A stretch of DNA of 62,670 nucleotides. Source: Paracoccaceae bacterium (lineage in GTDB: Bacteria > Pseudomonadota > Alphaproteobacteria > Rhodobacterales > Rhodobacteraceae). Shown in pieces: positions 41,078 to 50,933 of the stretch. The number at the start of each line of letters is the position of its first letter. The first letter of the stretch is position 1. The stretch is taken from the NCBI GenBank assembly GCA_007116575.1, contig SKIF01000005.1, positions 1 to 62,670 on the forward strand, in the 5' to 3' direction. A model generated the notes under the pieces. The model was not told the origin of the DNA, made no database searches, and was given only the letters and a program-made list of their open reading frames with translations. The position numbers and the translations under genes are program-made.

Positions 41078-41917
41078 ATGCTGAACAAACGCGAATCCTC
41101 AAGCCTGTTTCGTACCCGTCTGACGCAGTTGCTGGCGCAGTCGGGCCTGACACAATTGACTTTTGCGCAGGCCATCTGCATCGACCGTTCGGCTCTGTCG
41201 CAATTGCTGCACGGCCCTGACCCGCGCCTGCCGCGCGCCGAGACGCTGCTGGCCATCGCCGCGCAGTTCAATGTCTCGACCGACTGGCTGCTCGGGTTGA
41301 GCGAGGACAGCGGGGCCGTGACCCAGACCCTCGATTCGGTCGAGACCGAGGCGGCGCTGGATGACCAGAGCCGGACAGCAATGGAACGCTGGCACGAGGA
41401 CGCGACCGGGCAGAAGATCCGCTATGTTCCGGCGCAGTTGCCTGACCTGATGCGCACGCCGGAGATCATCGCCTTTCAGGCGCAGGCCTCCGAGCAGGAA
41501 CAACGCCGCCTGCAGGCCCAGACCCAGCGCCGCCTGCGCCTGTCGCGCGCGCCCGAGGCCGATATCGAGATGTGCATGCCATTGCAGAGCTTCGAGATCT
41601 TCGCTGATGGCGGAGGCGTCTGGCGCGGGCTTTCGCGCGACGCGCGCGCCGCCCAGCTTGCGCATATCGCGCAGACCGTGGACGAGCTTTACCCGGCCTT
41701 CCGCATGTATCTTTTCGACGGTCGCAAGCGGTTCGCGCCGCCGATGACCATGTTCGGCTATACGCGTGCGGCGGTCTATGCGGGCGATGTGTATCTGCTG
41801 ATCCGCTCCAAACGCCTGATCCGGGAACTGGCGCAGGGGTTTGACGGGCATATCCGCGCGGCCGAGGTACACGCGCATGAGGCAGCGGAGTGGGTGCGCA
41901 GGCTGCAAGCGTGCTGA
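41078..41917 (+). CDS. XRE-family HTH transcriptional regulator
   Basis: The 279-residue protein begins with an XRE helix-turn-helix (about 10-70): LTQLLAQSGLTQLTFAQAIC, then IDRSALSQLLHGPDPRLPRA and FNVSTDWLLGLSED. The rest (about 110-279) is a ligand- or partner-binding domain ending in HEAAEWVRRLQAC that I do not recognise. It diverges from the desaturase-like gene and precedes the MttB-family gene by 126 bases, so it is the likely local regulator of the N-methyl cluster. Confidence 0.88.
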   Translation: MLNKRESSSLFRTRLTQLLAQSGLTQLTFAQAICIDRSALSQLLHGPDPRLPRAETLLAIAAQFNVSTDWLLGLSEDSGAVTQTLDSVETEAALDDQSRTAMERWHEDATGQKIRYVPAQLPDLMRTPEIIAFQAQASEQEQRRLQAQTQRRLRLSRAPEADIEMCMPLQSFEIFADGGGVWRGLSRDARAAQLAHIAQTVDELYPAFRMYLFDGRKRFAPPMTMFGYTRAAVYAGDVYLLIRSKRLIRELAQGFDGHIRAAEVHAHEAAEWVRRLQAC

Positions 41918-42043
41918 ACAGGGCGCGCAGGGCTACCCTGGGACGGGAGGCCCAAACCCTGCTTGCGTGTTGCCAACACTCCTCTTGCCGAAGCCGCGTT
42001 GCTGCGCCTAGCTGGCGGGGCTCTGGCAAGAAAAAGGTGCCCG

Positions 42044-43609
42044 ATGGATACCGACACCCCAGCACCAGACCGCCGCCGCCGTTCGGGCGGGCGGGGTGGC
42101 AATGCCCGGCGCAGCGACGGGTTCCGGCTCGACCAGATGCCGTGGCGGCAACCGGTCAATACCGACCGCCCGACCGAGCCGCTTGACGCGGACGGGGTCG
42201 AGGCGATCCACCAAGGCGCGCTGCGCATCCTGTCGGAAATCGGGGTCGAGTTCCTCAATGACGAGGCGCTGGCCCTGTTCCGGCAGGCGGGCTGCATCGT
42301 CGAGGGGCATAATGTCCGTATGGATGGCGCATTCGTCGACGCCATGCTGGCACGCGCGCCGGGACCATTCACCATCACACCGCGCAATCCCGACCGCGCT
42401 GTGCGAATCGGTGACGGGCATATGGCCTTCGTCAATGTCTCTTCCCCGCCCTCGAGCTGGGACATGGTGCGGGGCAAACGCGCGGGCGATTTCGCGACAT
42501 TCCGCGAATTCCTGATGCTGACGCAGACATTCAACTGCATCCATGTCGCGGGCGGCTATCCGGTCGAGCCGGTGGATGTTCACCCGTCGGTCCGACATCT
42601 CGACTGTATTGCCGAAAAGCTGATCCTGACCGACAAGGTGGCACATGCCTATAGCCTTGGCCGCGAACGGGTCGAGGATGCGATGGAGATGGTGCGCATC
42701 GCCGCCGGCCTGAGCCATGCCGAATTCGATACCGCCCCGCGCATGTATACCAATATCAACTCGGTCTCGCCGCTGCGGCACGACTTTCCCATGATCGACG
42801 GGGCGCTGCGACTGGCGCGGCGGGGTCAGCCTGTGGTGGTCACGCCCTTTACCCTGGCGGGCGCGATGGCCCCGGTGACGATGGCGGGTGCGGTGGCTCA
42901 ATCACTGGCTGAGGCGCTCTGCGCCATCGCGCTGATCCAGTACGCGGCCCCCGGTGCGCCCGTGGCCATCGGCACCTTCACCTCGAATGTCGACATGCGT
43001 TCGGGCGCGCCAGCGTTCGGGACGCCCGAATACATGCGCGCCACGCAGATGACCGGGCAACTGGCGCGGCGCTACGGTCTGCCGCTGCGCTCGTCGGGGG
43101 TCTGCACAGCCAATATCCCCGACGCGCAGGCGATGTGGGAGACCGGCAACAGCCTCTGGGCAGCCGTGCAGTCGGGCTCGAACCTCGTCTATCACTCGGC
43201 GGGCTGGCTGGAGGGCGGGCTGATCGCGAGCCCCGAGAAATTCGTCATGGATTGCGAGTTGCTACAGATGGTCCAGCGTTATTTCGACCCGATGCTGACC
43301 GCAACGACGCCAGACGATATTGCCGTTGATGCCATCCGCGAGGTGGGCGCAGGCGGACATTTCTTCGGCGTCGGCCATACTCAGGCGCGCTATGAAACCG
43401 CGTTTTATTCCCCCTTTGCCTCGGACTGGCGCAATTTTGAAGCCTGGGAGCGTGACGGTGCCACAGACACGATTACCCGCGCGCACAGGATCTACCGCCA
43501 GATCGTCGAGCAATTCACCCCGCCCCCGATGGACGATGCGATCCGCGAGGAACTTCTCGCCTTCGTGGCACGGCGCAAGGAAGAAGGCGGCGCGCCTACC
43601 GATTTCTGA
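42044..43609 (+). CDS. MttB-family (COG5598) methyltransferase without pyrrolysine
   Basis: The 521-residue protein belongs to the trimethylamine methyltransferase family. It shows GALRILSEIGVEFLNDEALA, TPRNPDRAVRIGDGHMAFVN, APRMYTNINSVSPLRHDFPM and the C-terminal HFFGVGHTQARYETAFYSP. No in-frame TAG is present, so it is a non-pyrrolysine member; related members are known to demethylate glycine betaine and similar quaternary amines. No corrinoid protein or reductive activase is in the window. The ATG at 42044 follows AAGGTG; an earlier frame start is weaker. It probably supplies dimethylated product to the flavoprotein at 36760-39303. Confidence 0.88.
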   Translation: MDTDTPAPDRRRRSGGRGGNARRSDGFRLDQMPWRQPVNTDRPTEPLDADGVEAIHQGALRILSEIGVEFLNDEALALFRQAGCIVEGHNVRMDGAFVDAMLARAPGPFTITPRNPDRAVRIGDGHMAFVNVSSPPSSWDMVRGKRAGDFATFREFLMLTQTFNCIHVAGGYPVEPVDVHPSVRHLDCIAEKLILTDKVAHAYSLGRERVEDAMEMVRIAAGLSHAEFDTAPRMYTNINSVSPLRHDFPMIDGALRLARRGQPVVVTPFTLAGAMAPVTMAGAVAQSLAEALCAIALIQYAAPGAPVAIGTFTSNVDMRSGAPAFGTPEYMRATQMTGQLARRYGLPLRSSGVCTANIPDAQAMWETGNSLWAAVQSGSNLVYHSAGWLEGGLIASPEKFVMDCELLQMVQRYFDPMLTATTPDDIAVDAIREVGAGGHFFGVGHTQARYETAFYSPFASDWRNFEAWERDGATDTITRAHRIYRQIVEQFTPPPMDDAIREELLAFVARRKEEGGAPTDF

Positions 43610-43611
43610 TC

Positions 43612-45870
43612 TCAGCGCCAGTGGTCAGGGCTGTGCTTGTGCGGATAGGGCAGATTGGTCGAGATCCGGCGGCAATAGTCTGACTGGGACAGATAGCGCA
43701 CCGACAGGTCATCCGGCGCTTCCAGCCGATGCGTCATCACCGCGCGCGTCCACTGGGCCGGGCCGGTATGCCACCAGGCATAGGGGGCGTCAGCCGTGTC
43801 CAGTGCAGCCAGAGCGAATTCGAGCGCCCGCTGACAGATCGGATGCGCGGGGGTCACGGCGATGAAATTGTTCGCAATCGTGCCGAAGCCCCGTTCAACG
43901 CAGAACACCGCGCGCGCGCCCTCCAGCCAGGGTGTCACGGGCAAGCGCGGGTATTCGTCGAGATCGGCAAACACCCCGCCCTCCTGCGACAGCCAGCACA
44001 GGCGGAACAGATCCGCACGTAGCGCAGGCTGCGACAGCGCAAGGAACCGTTTGCGCATCCCCGCCCCATATGCACCCTTCAGCCAGTCGGCGGCACTGGC
44101 CTCGTCGAAGGTGCGCGTTTCGAATTGCGGATGCATGGCCGCCCAGCGCGTGCGGGCGCGCGGCACGGCAGGTCCTTCCGGCCCCTGCCAGTAATGCGCG
44201 ATGACAGGCGGGATCCGCGCTGCAGGATCGGGCTGGAACCGCAATTCGCCACGCCAGATAGAGCGCTGCAACAGGCAGGCAGCGACGCCGGGGGAGGCGA
44301 TGACCTGCTCTGCCCCGAGCTGCGCCACGGTATCGGCAACCGGGGTTTCCGGCGCGAAGCTGGCCTCCTGCCCTTGCGCCGCAGCACAGGCATCTGCGAC
44401 GATACGGTCGCGGACATCCAAGGCTGACGACAGACCCGTCTGAATTTCCTTGAGCGTGTTGAACCGCTCATGCGCCCCCATGGCCCGCGCGAAATCGCCC
44501 TGTGCAAAGGCCAGGCGCGCCAGCGTCAGAAGATAGGGCAGCCTGTCGGGGAAGCTGACGCCAAGGTCGGTCAAAGCGGCCTCGGCCCGTCCCAGATGCC
44601 CCGACAGAAGGTGAAGCTCGGCCTCCTGCAAGGCGCAATCGGCCCGCTGCAAGGCATCGCGGGCGCGCGCCTGCGCGCGCTCCAACGCAGCAAACGCCGC
44701 CTTTTGCCTGCCCGCGAGCGCGAATCCTTCGGCCCGCAACAACCCGACCCGCACGGCCTGCGGCATCGGACCGACCATGCGTCGCAACGGCGCAAGCGTG
44801 CAGGCCGCGCGCCCCGGCAGCCCGAGGCGCAATGAGGCGCGCGCACGCGTAAAGGCGCGCTCGCCCGTGGACGAAGCAGGGCGATGCGCTGCAATCGCGC
44901 TCCAGTCATCGGCCCCTTCACGCAACAGCCGGGCCAGTGCGGCAAGCCAGTCGTGCCGTGGATGCACCCGGCAGGCCGCATGCGCATGGGCCAGCAGCGC
45001 CTCGGGCGGCTGCATGGTCAGCTGTCCCGCACGCAGCCACTGTAAATGATCGACCGGGTCCCAAGCCCAGGGTGCCTCGATATCAAGAGCCGCGTGCAGC
45101 ATCTGTGTCGCGCGTGCTCCGTTGCCCTGCTCCAGCGTCAGCCGCCGCGCCGCACGGGCAAGGGCATGGGACGGCGCGTCGGGGCAGTCCTGCCAGCGCG
45201 CCAGAGCCGCAGGAGCGCGAGCGTGATCATTCTCGTTGAGGAAAATCTCGAACAGGGCAGCGCAGACCCGCGACGCCTGTGAGGCAGGCCCCTCCAGTTG
45301 CCGCGCGGCAATGGCAGGCCCGTCGCGACGATAGCCCAGCCACAAGCGTTGCGCGGCGACGCGGACAGTCGCGCCCCGCTGCGCAAGCCAGTCCAGATCG
45401 GCCTCGGCCCGAGCGAAATCGCCCGTTGCCACTGCCCAGTCAACGCGACGGAAAGTGTCGTCGACGGCACTCGGCGACTCCGGGTCGATATCGGCCAGTG
45501 CCTGCCAGCCCTGGTCGGGGCGCATCAGCCGCCAACAGGCACTGGCAAGCACTGCACGTCGGCGGTTTGCGCTCGTGATTACCCCGGCCAGCCTGTCCAG
45601 CGCATCCTGCTGCATTTCGGGTGGGGAGGTTTCAAGCGCAAGGCGCGCCATGTCGATGGAGCGCGGCCAGCGATCCCGCGCGGCACAGGCCGCCGCGTAG
45701 ACCGGCAGGCCCAGACGCGCCAAGGCCGACAGATGCTGCCGGACGAAGCCGTATCCGGCTCCCTTCCTGATTGCCGCTTCCAGCGCATGGCCATGTGCAT
45801 CCGGTGCGACCAGCGGCGCGTGCCAGAGCGCTTTTGTAAGGTCAACCGGGTCTAGGGCCGCGTCACTCAT
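43612..45870 (-). CDS. Large protein: N-terminal helical repeats plus DXD-type glycosyltransferase
   Basis: The 752-residue protein has an alpha-helical, TPR-like N-terminal part (about 1-500; repeated Ala/Arg/Leu-rich 30-40 residue units) and a C-terminal sugar-transferase domain of the OCH1/Gly_transf_sug type (about 530-740). The latter has IPPVIAHYWQGPEGPAVPRA, SQPALRADLFRLCWLSQEGG and VFADLDEYPRLPVTPWLEGA, where the DLD motif fits the nucleotide-sugar/metal site. It converges on the MttB gene with 2 bases between stops. With the neighbouring sulfotransferase and GT2 genes it probably builds a surface glycan. Confidence 0.82.
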   Translation of the reverse strand: MSDAALDPVDLTKALWHAPLVAPDAHGHALEAAIRKGAGYGFVRQHLSALARLGLPVYAAACAARDRWPRSIDMARLALETSPPEMQQDALDRLAGVITSANRRRAVLASACWRLMRPDQGWQALADIDPESPSAVDDTFRRVDWAVATGDFARAEADLDWLAQRGATVRVAAQRLWLGYRRDGPAIAARQLEGPASQASRVCAALFEIFLNENDHARAPAALARWQDCPDAPSHALARAARRLTLEQGNGARATQMLHAALDIEAPWAWDPVDHLQWLRAGQLTMQPPEALLAHAHAACRVHPRHDWLAALARLLREGADDWSAIAAHRPASSTGERAFTRARASLRLGLPGRAACTLAPLRRMVGPMPQAVRVGLLRAEGFALAGRQKAAFAALERAQARARDALQRADCALQEAELHLLSGHLGRAEAALTDLGVSFPDRLPYLLTLARLAFAQGDFARAMGAHERFNTLKEIQTGLSSALDVRDRIVADACAAAQGQEASFAPETPVADTVAQLGAEQVIASPGVAACLLQRSIWRGELRFQPDPAARIPPVIAHYWQGPEGPAVPRARTRWAAMHPQFETRTFDEASAADWLKGAYGAGMRKRFLALSQPALRADLFRLCWLSQEGGVFADLDEYPRLPVTPWLEGARAVFCVERGFGTIANNFIAVTPAHPICQRALEFALAALDTADAPYAWWHTGPAQWTRAVMTHRLEAPDDLSVRYLSQSDYCRRISTNLPYPHKHSPDHWR

Positions 45871-45879
45871 GCACTTGCT

Positions 45880-46683
45880 CTAGGCGGGCTCCACTTCCTT
45901 GAGCACGCTCTCATATTCATGGAACTTGAATTCAAAGAACCGCTCAGCTGCCTGACGCTTGGGCCAAAGCAATCCATAGAGGAAATAGGCCACATCCGGA
46001 CGGACGGAATAGGGCACGCTGGCCCAGACCCGGCGTTTCATGCGCGTGTTGAACTCTTCCTGCGCCTCGGGCGGCATTTCGTCGATGCGCACTCCGCAAT
46101 GTTCGAACAGACGGTCAATCACGCTTGCCGGATCGGAACGGATGTCCTCGTAATTCAGTACGAGAATGTTGTCATAATGCTTTGCCCAGCGCTCGTAATT
46201 CGCGAAATAGGACGTGTTCTCGGCGATCCGCGCCTTTTTCAGCAATTCGTAGAAGCGATCATCCAGCCTGATCTCGACATCTTCGGGTTTGGCGTCGCGA
46301 TTCTGCCAGAGCGTGTGCATTCGCAACGCCGAGATGGCGCGCGCGAGCGGATCGCGCAGAACATAGATGACGCGCGCAGTGGGGTTCAACTCCTTGCACT
46401 CGCGGATCTGCGCATCGTTGAGCAAGGCATATTCAGGGGTGAAATCCATCGAGAGGCGCTCGGGCGAGGGCGGTGCCAGCAGGTCGCGATACCAGTTGAT
46501 CCCACGTTTGCGGTTCCAGTCCCAGAAATGCACTTCCTTGTTCGTCGAAGTGATGGGGGCACTGTTGGGAAAGGCATAGGTGCGCGGATGCGCGTTCAGC
46601 ACATTATGAAGCCAGCTTGTCGAGGCTTTCTGCGCGCCTATGCACAAGATATCGGCGATGTTTTCACGTTCAGGGCTGCTCAA
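45880..46683 (-). CDS. PAPS-dependent sulfotransferase
   Basis: The 267-residue protein has the 5'-phosphosulfate-binding motif in CIGAQKASTSWLHNVLNAHP and the 3'-phosphate-binding motif in IYVLRDPLARAISALRMHTL, both as in the sulfotransferase superfamily. It would transfer sulfate from PAPS to a glycan or small molecule. No PAPS-synthesis gene is in the window. It overlaps the upstream hypothetical gene by 4 bases and follows it in one transcript with the glycosyltransferases. Confidence 0.9.
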   Translation of the reverse strand: MSSPERENIADILCIGAQKASTSWLHNVLNAHPRTYAFPNSAPITSTNKEVHFWDWNRKRGINWYRDLLAPPSPERLSMDFTPEYALLNDAQIRECKELNPTARVIYVLRDPLARAISALRMHTLWQNRDAKPEDVEIRLDDRFYELLKKARIAENTSYFANYERWAKHYDNILVLNYEDIRSDPASVIDRLFEHCGVRIDEMPPEAQEEFNTRMKRRVWASVPYSVRPDVAYFLYGLLWPKRQAAERFFEFKFHEYESVLKEVEPA

Positions 46684-47462
46684 TTCGGGCCTCCTGTCAA
46701 GGGTTTCTGTGTTTCGGCTTTTATGCTTGCAAGGGTCTCTGGCAGCGGCCAGTTTTCTTCGAAAGCGGCAAGATGACGCTTGACGGCCTCGAGGTTGCGC
46801 GCATCATGCGCGGCCTGGATGGCAAGCCCGCAACGATGAGGGTTGACGCCAAGCGCCAGGGCCCCCTCATAGCATACCAGCGCCTTCTCGGGCTCACCTG
46901 AGCGGCGGAGCAGGTCCCCGGCGATCCGCAGCGCGAAACCGTTATTCTGCCACCTGTCCTCGGATTTCTGCGTCGCCGCCTGAAGCAGCGCGGGCAACAC
47001 CGCCGCAACAAACGGCGCAGCGCGCTTGATGCGATTGAAATCCAGTAAAAGCTTGAGCGTGCGCGATATCTCTGACGGCTGAAGGAGAGCCCCTCCGCCG
47101 AGGCGCTCTTCGACACGTGCGACGGCCTGATCGGCAACCTGCCATGCCCGAAAAAAGTCCAGATACAAGAACAGTTGCAAAGGGTCCACGCCTGTCACGC
47201 TGTTCGGATAACTGGAGGGATCTCCAAGTCGCATGTCCTGCATCAGAAAACCGCTTTCCGAAAAGGTACGCGCGACCGCCTGCATTTTCGCGGGGTTCTG
47301 CCGGGCATGCGAAGCGAAGCCATTGACACTTTCGGTATCCGGACACACGGTCGCGATGCACTCGTAACGATGCCGACGGTGTCTTTCGTCATCGAGACAG
47401 CGGAACACATCAATTCCGCGATCCCCCGACAGCGCAAATTCGCCCATCAATGACAGCGCCAT
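46680..47462 (-). CDS. Hypothetical protein with TPR-like C-terminal half
   Basis: The 260-residue protein has no signal peptide. Its N-terminus (ALSLMGEFALSGDRGIDVFR) is compact and contains a Cys pair; the C-terminal half (about 160-255) is helical with GDLLRRSGEPEKALVCYEGA, LALGVNPHRCGLAIQAAHDA, resembling a tetratricopeptide repeat. Its stop overlaps the sulfotransferase ATG by 4 bases (ATGA), so the two should be made together. I do not recognise the family; a scaffold for the neighbouring transferases is a guess. Confidence 0.75.
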   Translation of the reverse strand: MALSLMGEFALSGDRGIDVFRCLDDERHRRHRYECIATVCPDTESVNGFASHARQNPAKMQAVARTFSESGFLMQDMRLGDPSSYPNSVTGVDPLQLFLYLDFFRAWQVADQAVARVEERLGGGALLQPSEISRTLKLLLDFNRIKRAAPFVAAVLPALLQAATQKSEDRWQNNGFALRIAGDLLRRSGEPEKALVCYEGALALGVNPHRCGLAIQAAHDARNLEAVKRHLAAFEENWPLPETLASIKAETQKPLTGGPN

Positions 47463-47513
47463 TTTGTTACCTGCGATGCTCCTGCCGCACGCTATGCGGC
47501 TCTGTATGACCTG

Positions 47514-49151
47514 TCAAACGACTGATACGTGCTCGATGACCACATTCTTGCACACAAACCGGAAATTCTGGGCAAAGCGCGGCAGGATGAGGGACAGTTT
47601 CGGGCGTTTCACCCGCGCCAGCCACCCGGCGTCTATTTCGCGCGTCATGGTGCCACCGCGCCCTGCATGACAGGCATGAATCTGGAAATCATCCAGGCGG
47701 TGGCGCGAGGGGTCCTCGGGGCTGGGGTCGAAATGCGTCAGCGCGGTCTCGAACAGATAGCCCTCGGGTGAGGCAAGATGCACATGACAGCGCAGCCCGC
47801 CCCCCGGCAGAGCAAGCCCGTCCAGCGCCAGTTCCACCGCGCACCAGTCACGCGTCTCCGGGATCTGCAGTTCAAACCGGCGAAGTGCGGGTGTGACATG
47901 CAGCAACAGCCCCTGCTGCGAGGCGCTGCGCGACAGCTCCAGCCGCTCGGCAAAGCGCACACCGGGAGCGACGTGCTGGGCATGCTCATGCGTCTCAAAC
48001 AGGTGCCAGAGGTCGTAGGCAAGTTTCTCGGGGGCAATATGCAGGTCCGGCGCGGGGTGATCGAGCGGAACTTGTGGCCGCGAGTCCCAGTCCGTTTCCT
48101 GTGCCCCGGATTCTTCTGCGTCAGCACCTGCCTCCGGAAGCTCTTGCGCCAGCGACGCGGCCCGCTCTGCCACCGCGTCGATCTTTCCTATCAACTCGGC
48201 CTTGTCGGCATCCAGTCGGGTGCTGAGGGTCCGCATCTCGCCATGCACCTTCTGCCAGATCGCGCTGGTCTCGTAATTCACCTCGGCCAGAAGGTCCGCC
48301 GCAATGCTGCGCAGAAGCTGCGCCTCGATGGCGCGCTTGGCAAGATCGAACCCTGGACGCGCCAGATCAGCAAAGAGCCGCCAGTCATAGGACGGATTGT
48401 CGAGCGTGTTCAGCAGCACACTGCGCTGATTGTCGGTCGAGCGGTTGACGCGGCGATGGTGATAAGCAAGCGGACGGTCGAGCAGCGCCAGCCGGTAGCG
48501 CATCAGGAACAGATTCATGAAGGCGCGGTCTTCCATCACATCGAAGACCTCGGGGAAGCCACCCACCTCCAGCGCGGCGTCACGCCGAAGCATCAACTGG
48601 ACGGGGTAGAGATCCTGTCGGTAGCAGGCGTAGGCCAGCGGGTTTATGAAGAACTCCGAGCGTCGGAAAGCCGGTGCCAGATTGTCCTCACCGATGACCT
48701 TGATCTCGTAACCCTCTGGTGTCTCGACCAGTTCCTCGCGCAGCGCCGTCACTCGCGCCAGCACCCCTCCCATTTCCGGCACATTGGCCGAGGTCTCGCG
48801 AAAGAACGCGACTAGCTCGGCCAGGAATTCAGGCGCCCATGTGTCGTCATCATCCAGGCAGGTCACAAATTCGGTTCTCAGCGTCTGGGCGCCCCGGTTG
48901 AAAGCCGCCGATCGGCCCAGGCCGGGATCGAGATGCAGACGGGTCATCTTGCCCAGCACGGTTTGCGGCAGCCCGGCACCGGCAATCGCGGCATCCAGTT
49001 CGGCTGCATTTCCCCCGTCATTGACCAGCATGATATGCCAGTCCTCGAATATCTGGGCGGCCACGGATTTCAGCGCGCGCAACACGAAAAACGGGCGATC
49101 CTTGGTCCTGATGACGATTCCGACGGTGGCGCCCGGGGCTTCTGTCTTCAC
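47514..49151 (-). CDS. Family 2 glycosyltransferase with C-terminal extension
   Basis: The 545-residue protein has a GT-A domain in the first 250 residues: VGIVIRTKDRPFFVLRALKS, LVNDGGNAAELDAAIAGAG and the metal-binding TCLDDDDTWAPEFLAELVAF. Then come a predicted helical segment (about 280-350) and a C-terminal beta-rich region of unknown role (about 370-545). It is 51 bases upstream of the hypothetical gene and probably begins the polysaccharide-modification group 43612-49151. The acceptor is unknown. Confidence 0.87.
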   Translation of the reverse strand: MKTEAPGATVGIVIRTKDRPFFVLRALKSVAAQIFEDWHIMLVNDGGNAAELDAAIAGAGLPQTVLGKMTRLHLDPGLGRSAAFNRGAQTLRTEFVTCLDDDDTWAPEFLAELVAFFRETSANVPEMGGVLARVTALREELVETPEGYEIKVIGEDNLAPAFRRSEFFINPLAYACYRQDLYPVQLMLRRDAALEVGGFPEVFDVMEDRAFMNLFLMRYRLALLDRPLAYHHRRVNRSTDNQRSVLLNTLDNPSYDWRLFADLARPGFDLAKRAIEAQLLRSIAADLLAEVNYETSAIWQKVHGEMRTLSTRLDADKAELIGKIDAVAERAASLAQELPEAGADAEESGAQETDWDSRPQVPLDHPAPDLHIAPEKLAYDLWHLFETHEHAQHVAPGVRFAERLELSRSASQQGLLLHVTPALRRFELQIPETRDWCAVELALDGLALPGGGLRCHVHLASPEGYLFETALTHFDPSPEDPSRHRLDDFQIHACHAGRGGTMTREIDAGWLARVKRPKLSLILPRFAQNFRFVCKNVVIEHVSVV

Positions 49152-49315
49152 TCTGCACCTGCCATTATTATAAAAATTGTGGTGGGCGAACGTCTCAACC
49201 GCCCATAAATACCGCGACTATCGATGGCGGTCTGGCCCGGTGCTGTCAAGCATCAGATAGGCCATTGCCTCAGGTCACCAAGCGCGCTGGCGCAAGCCCG
49301 GACCACCCTGCCGAC

Positions 49316-50233
49316 CTAGTCCCCATTGTCCTGCAGCCCCAGATGCCGCGCGCCGCGCGCCTCGGCCAGCCGTATCTGGCGCTGACGCTCGCGAAAGGCG
49401 GCGCGCCGCTCGGGCGTGTATTCATCGACGCAGCGATGACATTGCACGCCCTCCTCGTATTCGGCGCGTTTTGTGTCCTCGGGCCAGAGCGGACGGCGGC
49501 AGGCATGGCACATCACATGGGGCCCCGGTTTGAGCCCATGCTCGACCGACACCCGCTGGTCAAAGACGAAACAGGCCCCGCGCCACAGGCTTTCCTCCTG
49601 CGGTACCTCTTCAAGGTATTTCAGAATACCACCCTTGAGGTGATAGACCTCCTCCAACCCTTGCCCCAACAGATAATTCGTCGATTTCTCGCAGCGAATG
49701 CCGCCGGTGCAGAACATGGCGATCCGCTTGTTGTGAAACCGGTGCCGATTTGCCTGCCACCAGTCGGGGAAATCGCGGAAACTGCGCGTGCCGGGGTCGA
49801 TGGCCCCCTCGAACGTACCGATCGCGACTTCGTAATCGTTACGCGTGTCGATCACGGCGACATCCGGTGCCGAAATCAACTCATTCCATTCCGACGGGGC
49901 CACATAATGCCCAGTGCCCGCGCGCGGATCGACCTGCGGTTGGCCCATGGTGACGATCTCGCGCTTGAGCCGAACCTTCATCCGCCCGAAGGGCATGGCC
50001 TCGGCGGGGCTTTCCTTCCAGTCCAGACCGGCACAGCCCGGCAGCCCGCGGATATGCGCCAGTACGACATCGATCCCTGCCCTTGTGCCCGCGATGGTGC
50101 CGTTGATCCCCTCGCGCGCCAGCAGCAGCGAGCCCTTCACCCCCTCTGCCTCGGCCAACGCCAGAAGCGGGCCGCGCAGCGCGGCAGGGTGGTCAAAGCG
50201 GGTGAAATGATAGAGCGCGGCCACTGTCAGCAT
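49316..50233 (-). CDS. trhO: tRNA uridine(34) hydroxylase TrhO (rhodanese-related)
   Basis: TrhO hydroxylates U34 of certain tRNAs in an oxygen-dependent reaction. The 305-residue protein contains an N-terminal acylphosphatase-like part ([39 protein letters not shown]), a rhodanese domain with the active Cys in [20 protein letters not shown], and a C-terminal Cys motif ([12 protein letters not shown]...CHRC). The ATG at 50233 ([10 protein letters not shown]) is chosen over a long spurious upstream frame. It diverges from pncA. The 164 bases between it and the GT2 gene hold no supported gene. Confidence 0.94.
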   Translation of the reverse strand: MLTVAALYHFTRFDHPAALRGPLLALAEAEGVKGSLLLAREGINGTIAGTRAGIDVVLAHIRGLPGCAGLDWKESPAEAMPFGRMKVRLKREIVTMGQPQVDPRAGTGHYVAPSEWNELISAPDVAVIDTRNDYEVAIGTFEGAIDPGTRSFRDFPDWWQANRHRFHNKRIAMFCTGGIRCEKSTNYLLGQGLEEVYHLKGGILKYLEEVPQEESLWRGACFVFDQRVSVEHGLKPGPHVMCHACRRPLWPEDTKRAEYEEGVQCHRCVDEYTPERRAAFRERQRQIRLAEARGARHLGLQDNGD

Positions 50234-50333
50234 GGCGCAGCATTTATTGCGTCGCGCCCGCGCGCGCAAGCCATCCGCATTGACGCAGGCCCGCGCAGGG
50301 CTTAGCCATTCCCCGTGACAGGAGGGCCGAACC

Positions 50334-50930
50334 ATGCGCCATGCACTGATCGTGATCGACATGCAGAACGATTTCTGCCCCGGCGGCGCGCTGGCCGTGA
50401 CCGGCGGCGACGAGATCGTGGCGGGGATCAATGCCCGCATGGATAACGCCGAAGCGGTGATCCTGACGCAGGACTGGCACCCGGCTGACCATGCCTCTTT
50501 CGCCAGCCAGCACGCGGACCGCGCCCCGATGGAGGTCATCGAGGCCCCCTATGGCCCGCAGGTGCTCTGGCCCGACCATTGCGTGCAGGGCAGCCAGGGC
50601 GCGGCGTTTCATGCAGGGCTCGAGACCACGCGCGCCGATCTAATCCTGCGCAAGGGCTTCCGGTGCGAGATCGACAGTTATTCGGCATTTTTCGAGAATG
50701 ACCAGACAACGCCCACGGGGCTGGAGGGCTATCTGCGAACGCGCGGGCTGACCTCACTCGAATTCGTCGGTCTGGCCACGGATTTCTGCGTCGCCTGGTC
50801 CGCGCTCGATGCCGCACGGCTGGGTTTCAAGGTGCGTGTGCAGACCGAGCTCTGCCGCGGCATCGACCTTGACGGCTCGCTCGGCCGCGCTCTGTCGGAT
50901 ATGCGCGCCGCAGGCATCTCGGTCGTCTGA
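50334..50930 (+). CDS. pncA: Nicotinamidase
   Basis: PncA converts nicotinamide to nicotinate for NAD salvage. The 198-residue protein shows the catalytic Asp in [20 protein letters not shown], the metal and Lys region [20 protein letters not shown] with [13 protein letters not shown], and the nucleophilic Cys in [26 protein letters not shown] is 7 bases before the ATG. It precedes pncB by 3 bases, forming a salvage pair. Confidence 0.97.
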   Translation: MRHALIVIDMQNDFCPGGALAVTGGDEIVAGINARMDNAEAVILTQDWHPADHASFASQHADRAPMEVIEAPYGPQVLWPDHCVQGSQGAAFHAGLETTRADLILRKGFRCEIDSYSAFFENDQTTPTGLEGYLRTRGLTSLEFVGLATDFCVAWSALDAARLGFKVRVQTELCRGIDLDGSLGRALSDMRAAGISVV

Positions 50931-50933
50931 GCC

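Noticed and set aside
42044-43609. Pyrrolysine-containing MttB
   Set aside because: There is no in-frame TAG within the gene and no pyrrolysine synthesis genes nearby.
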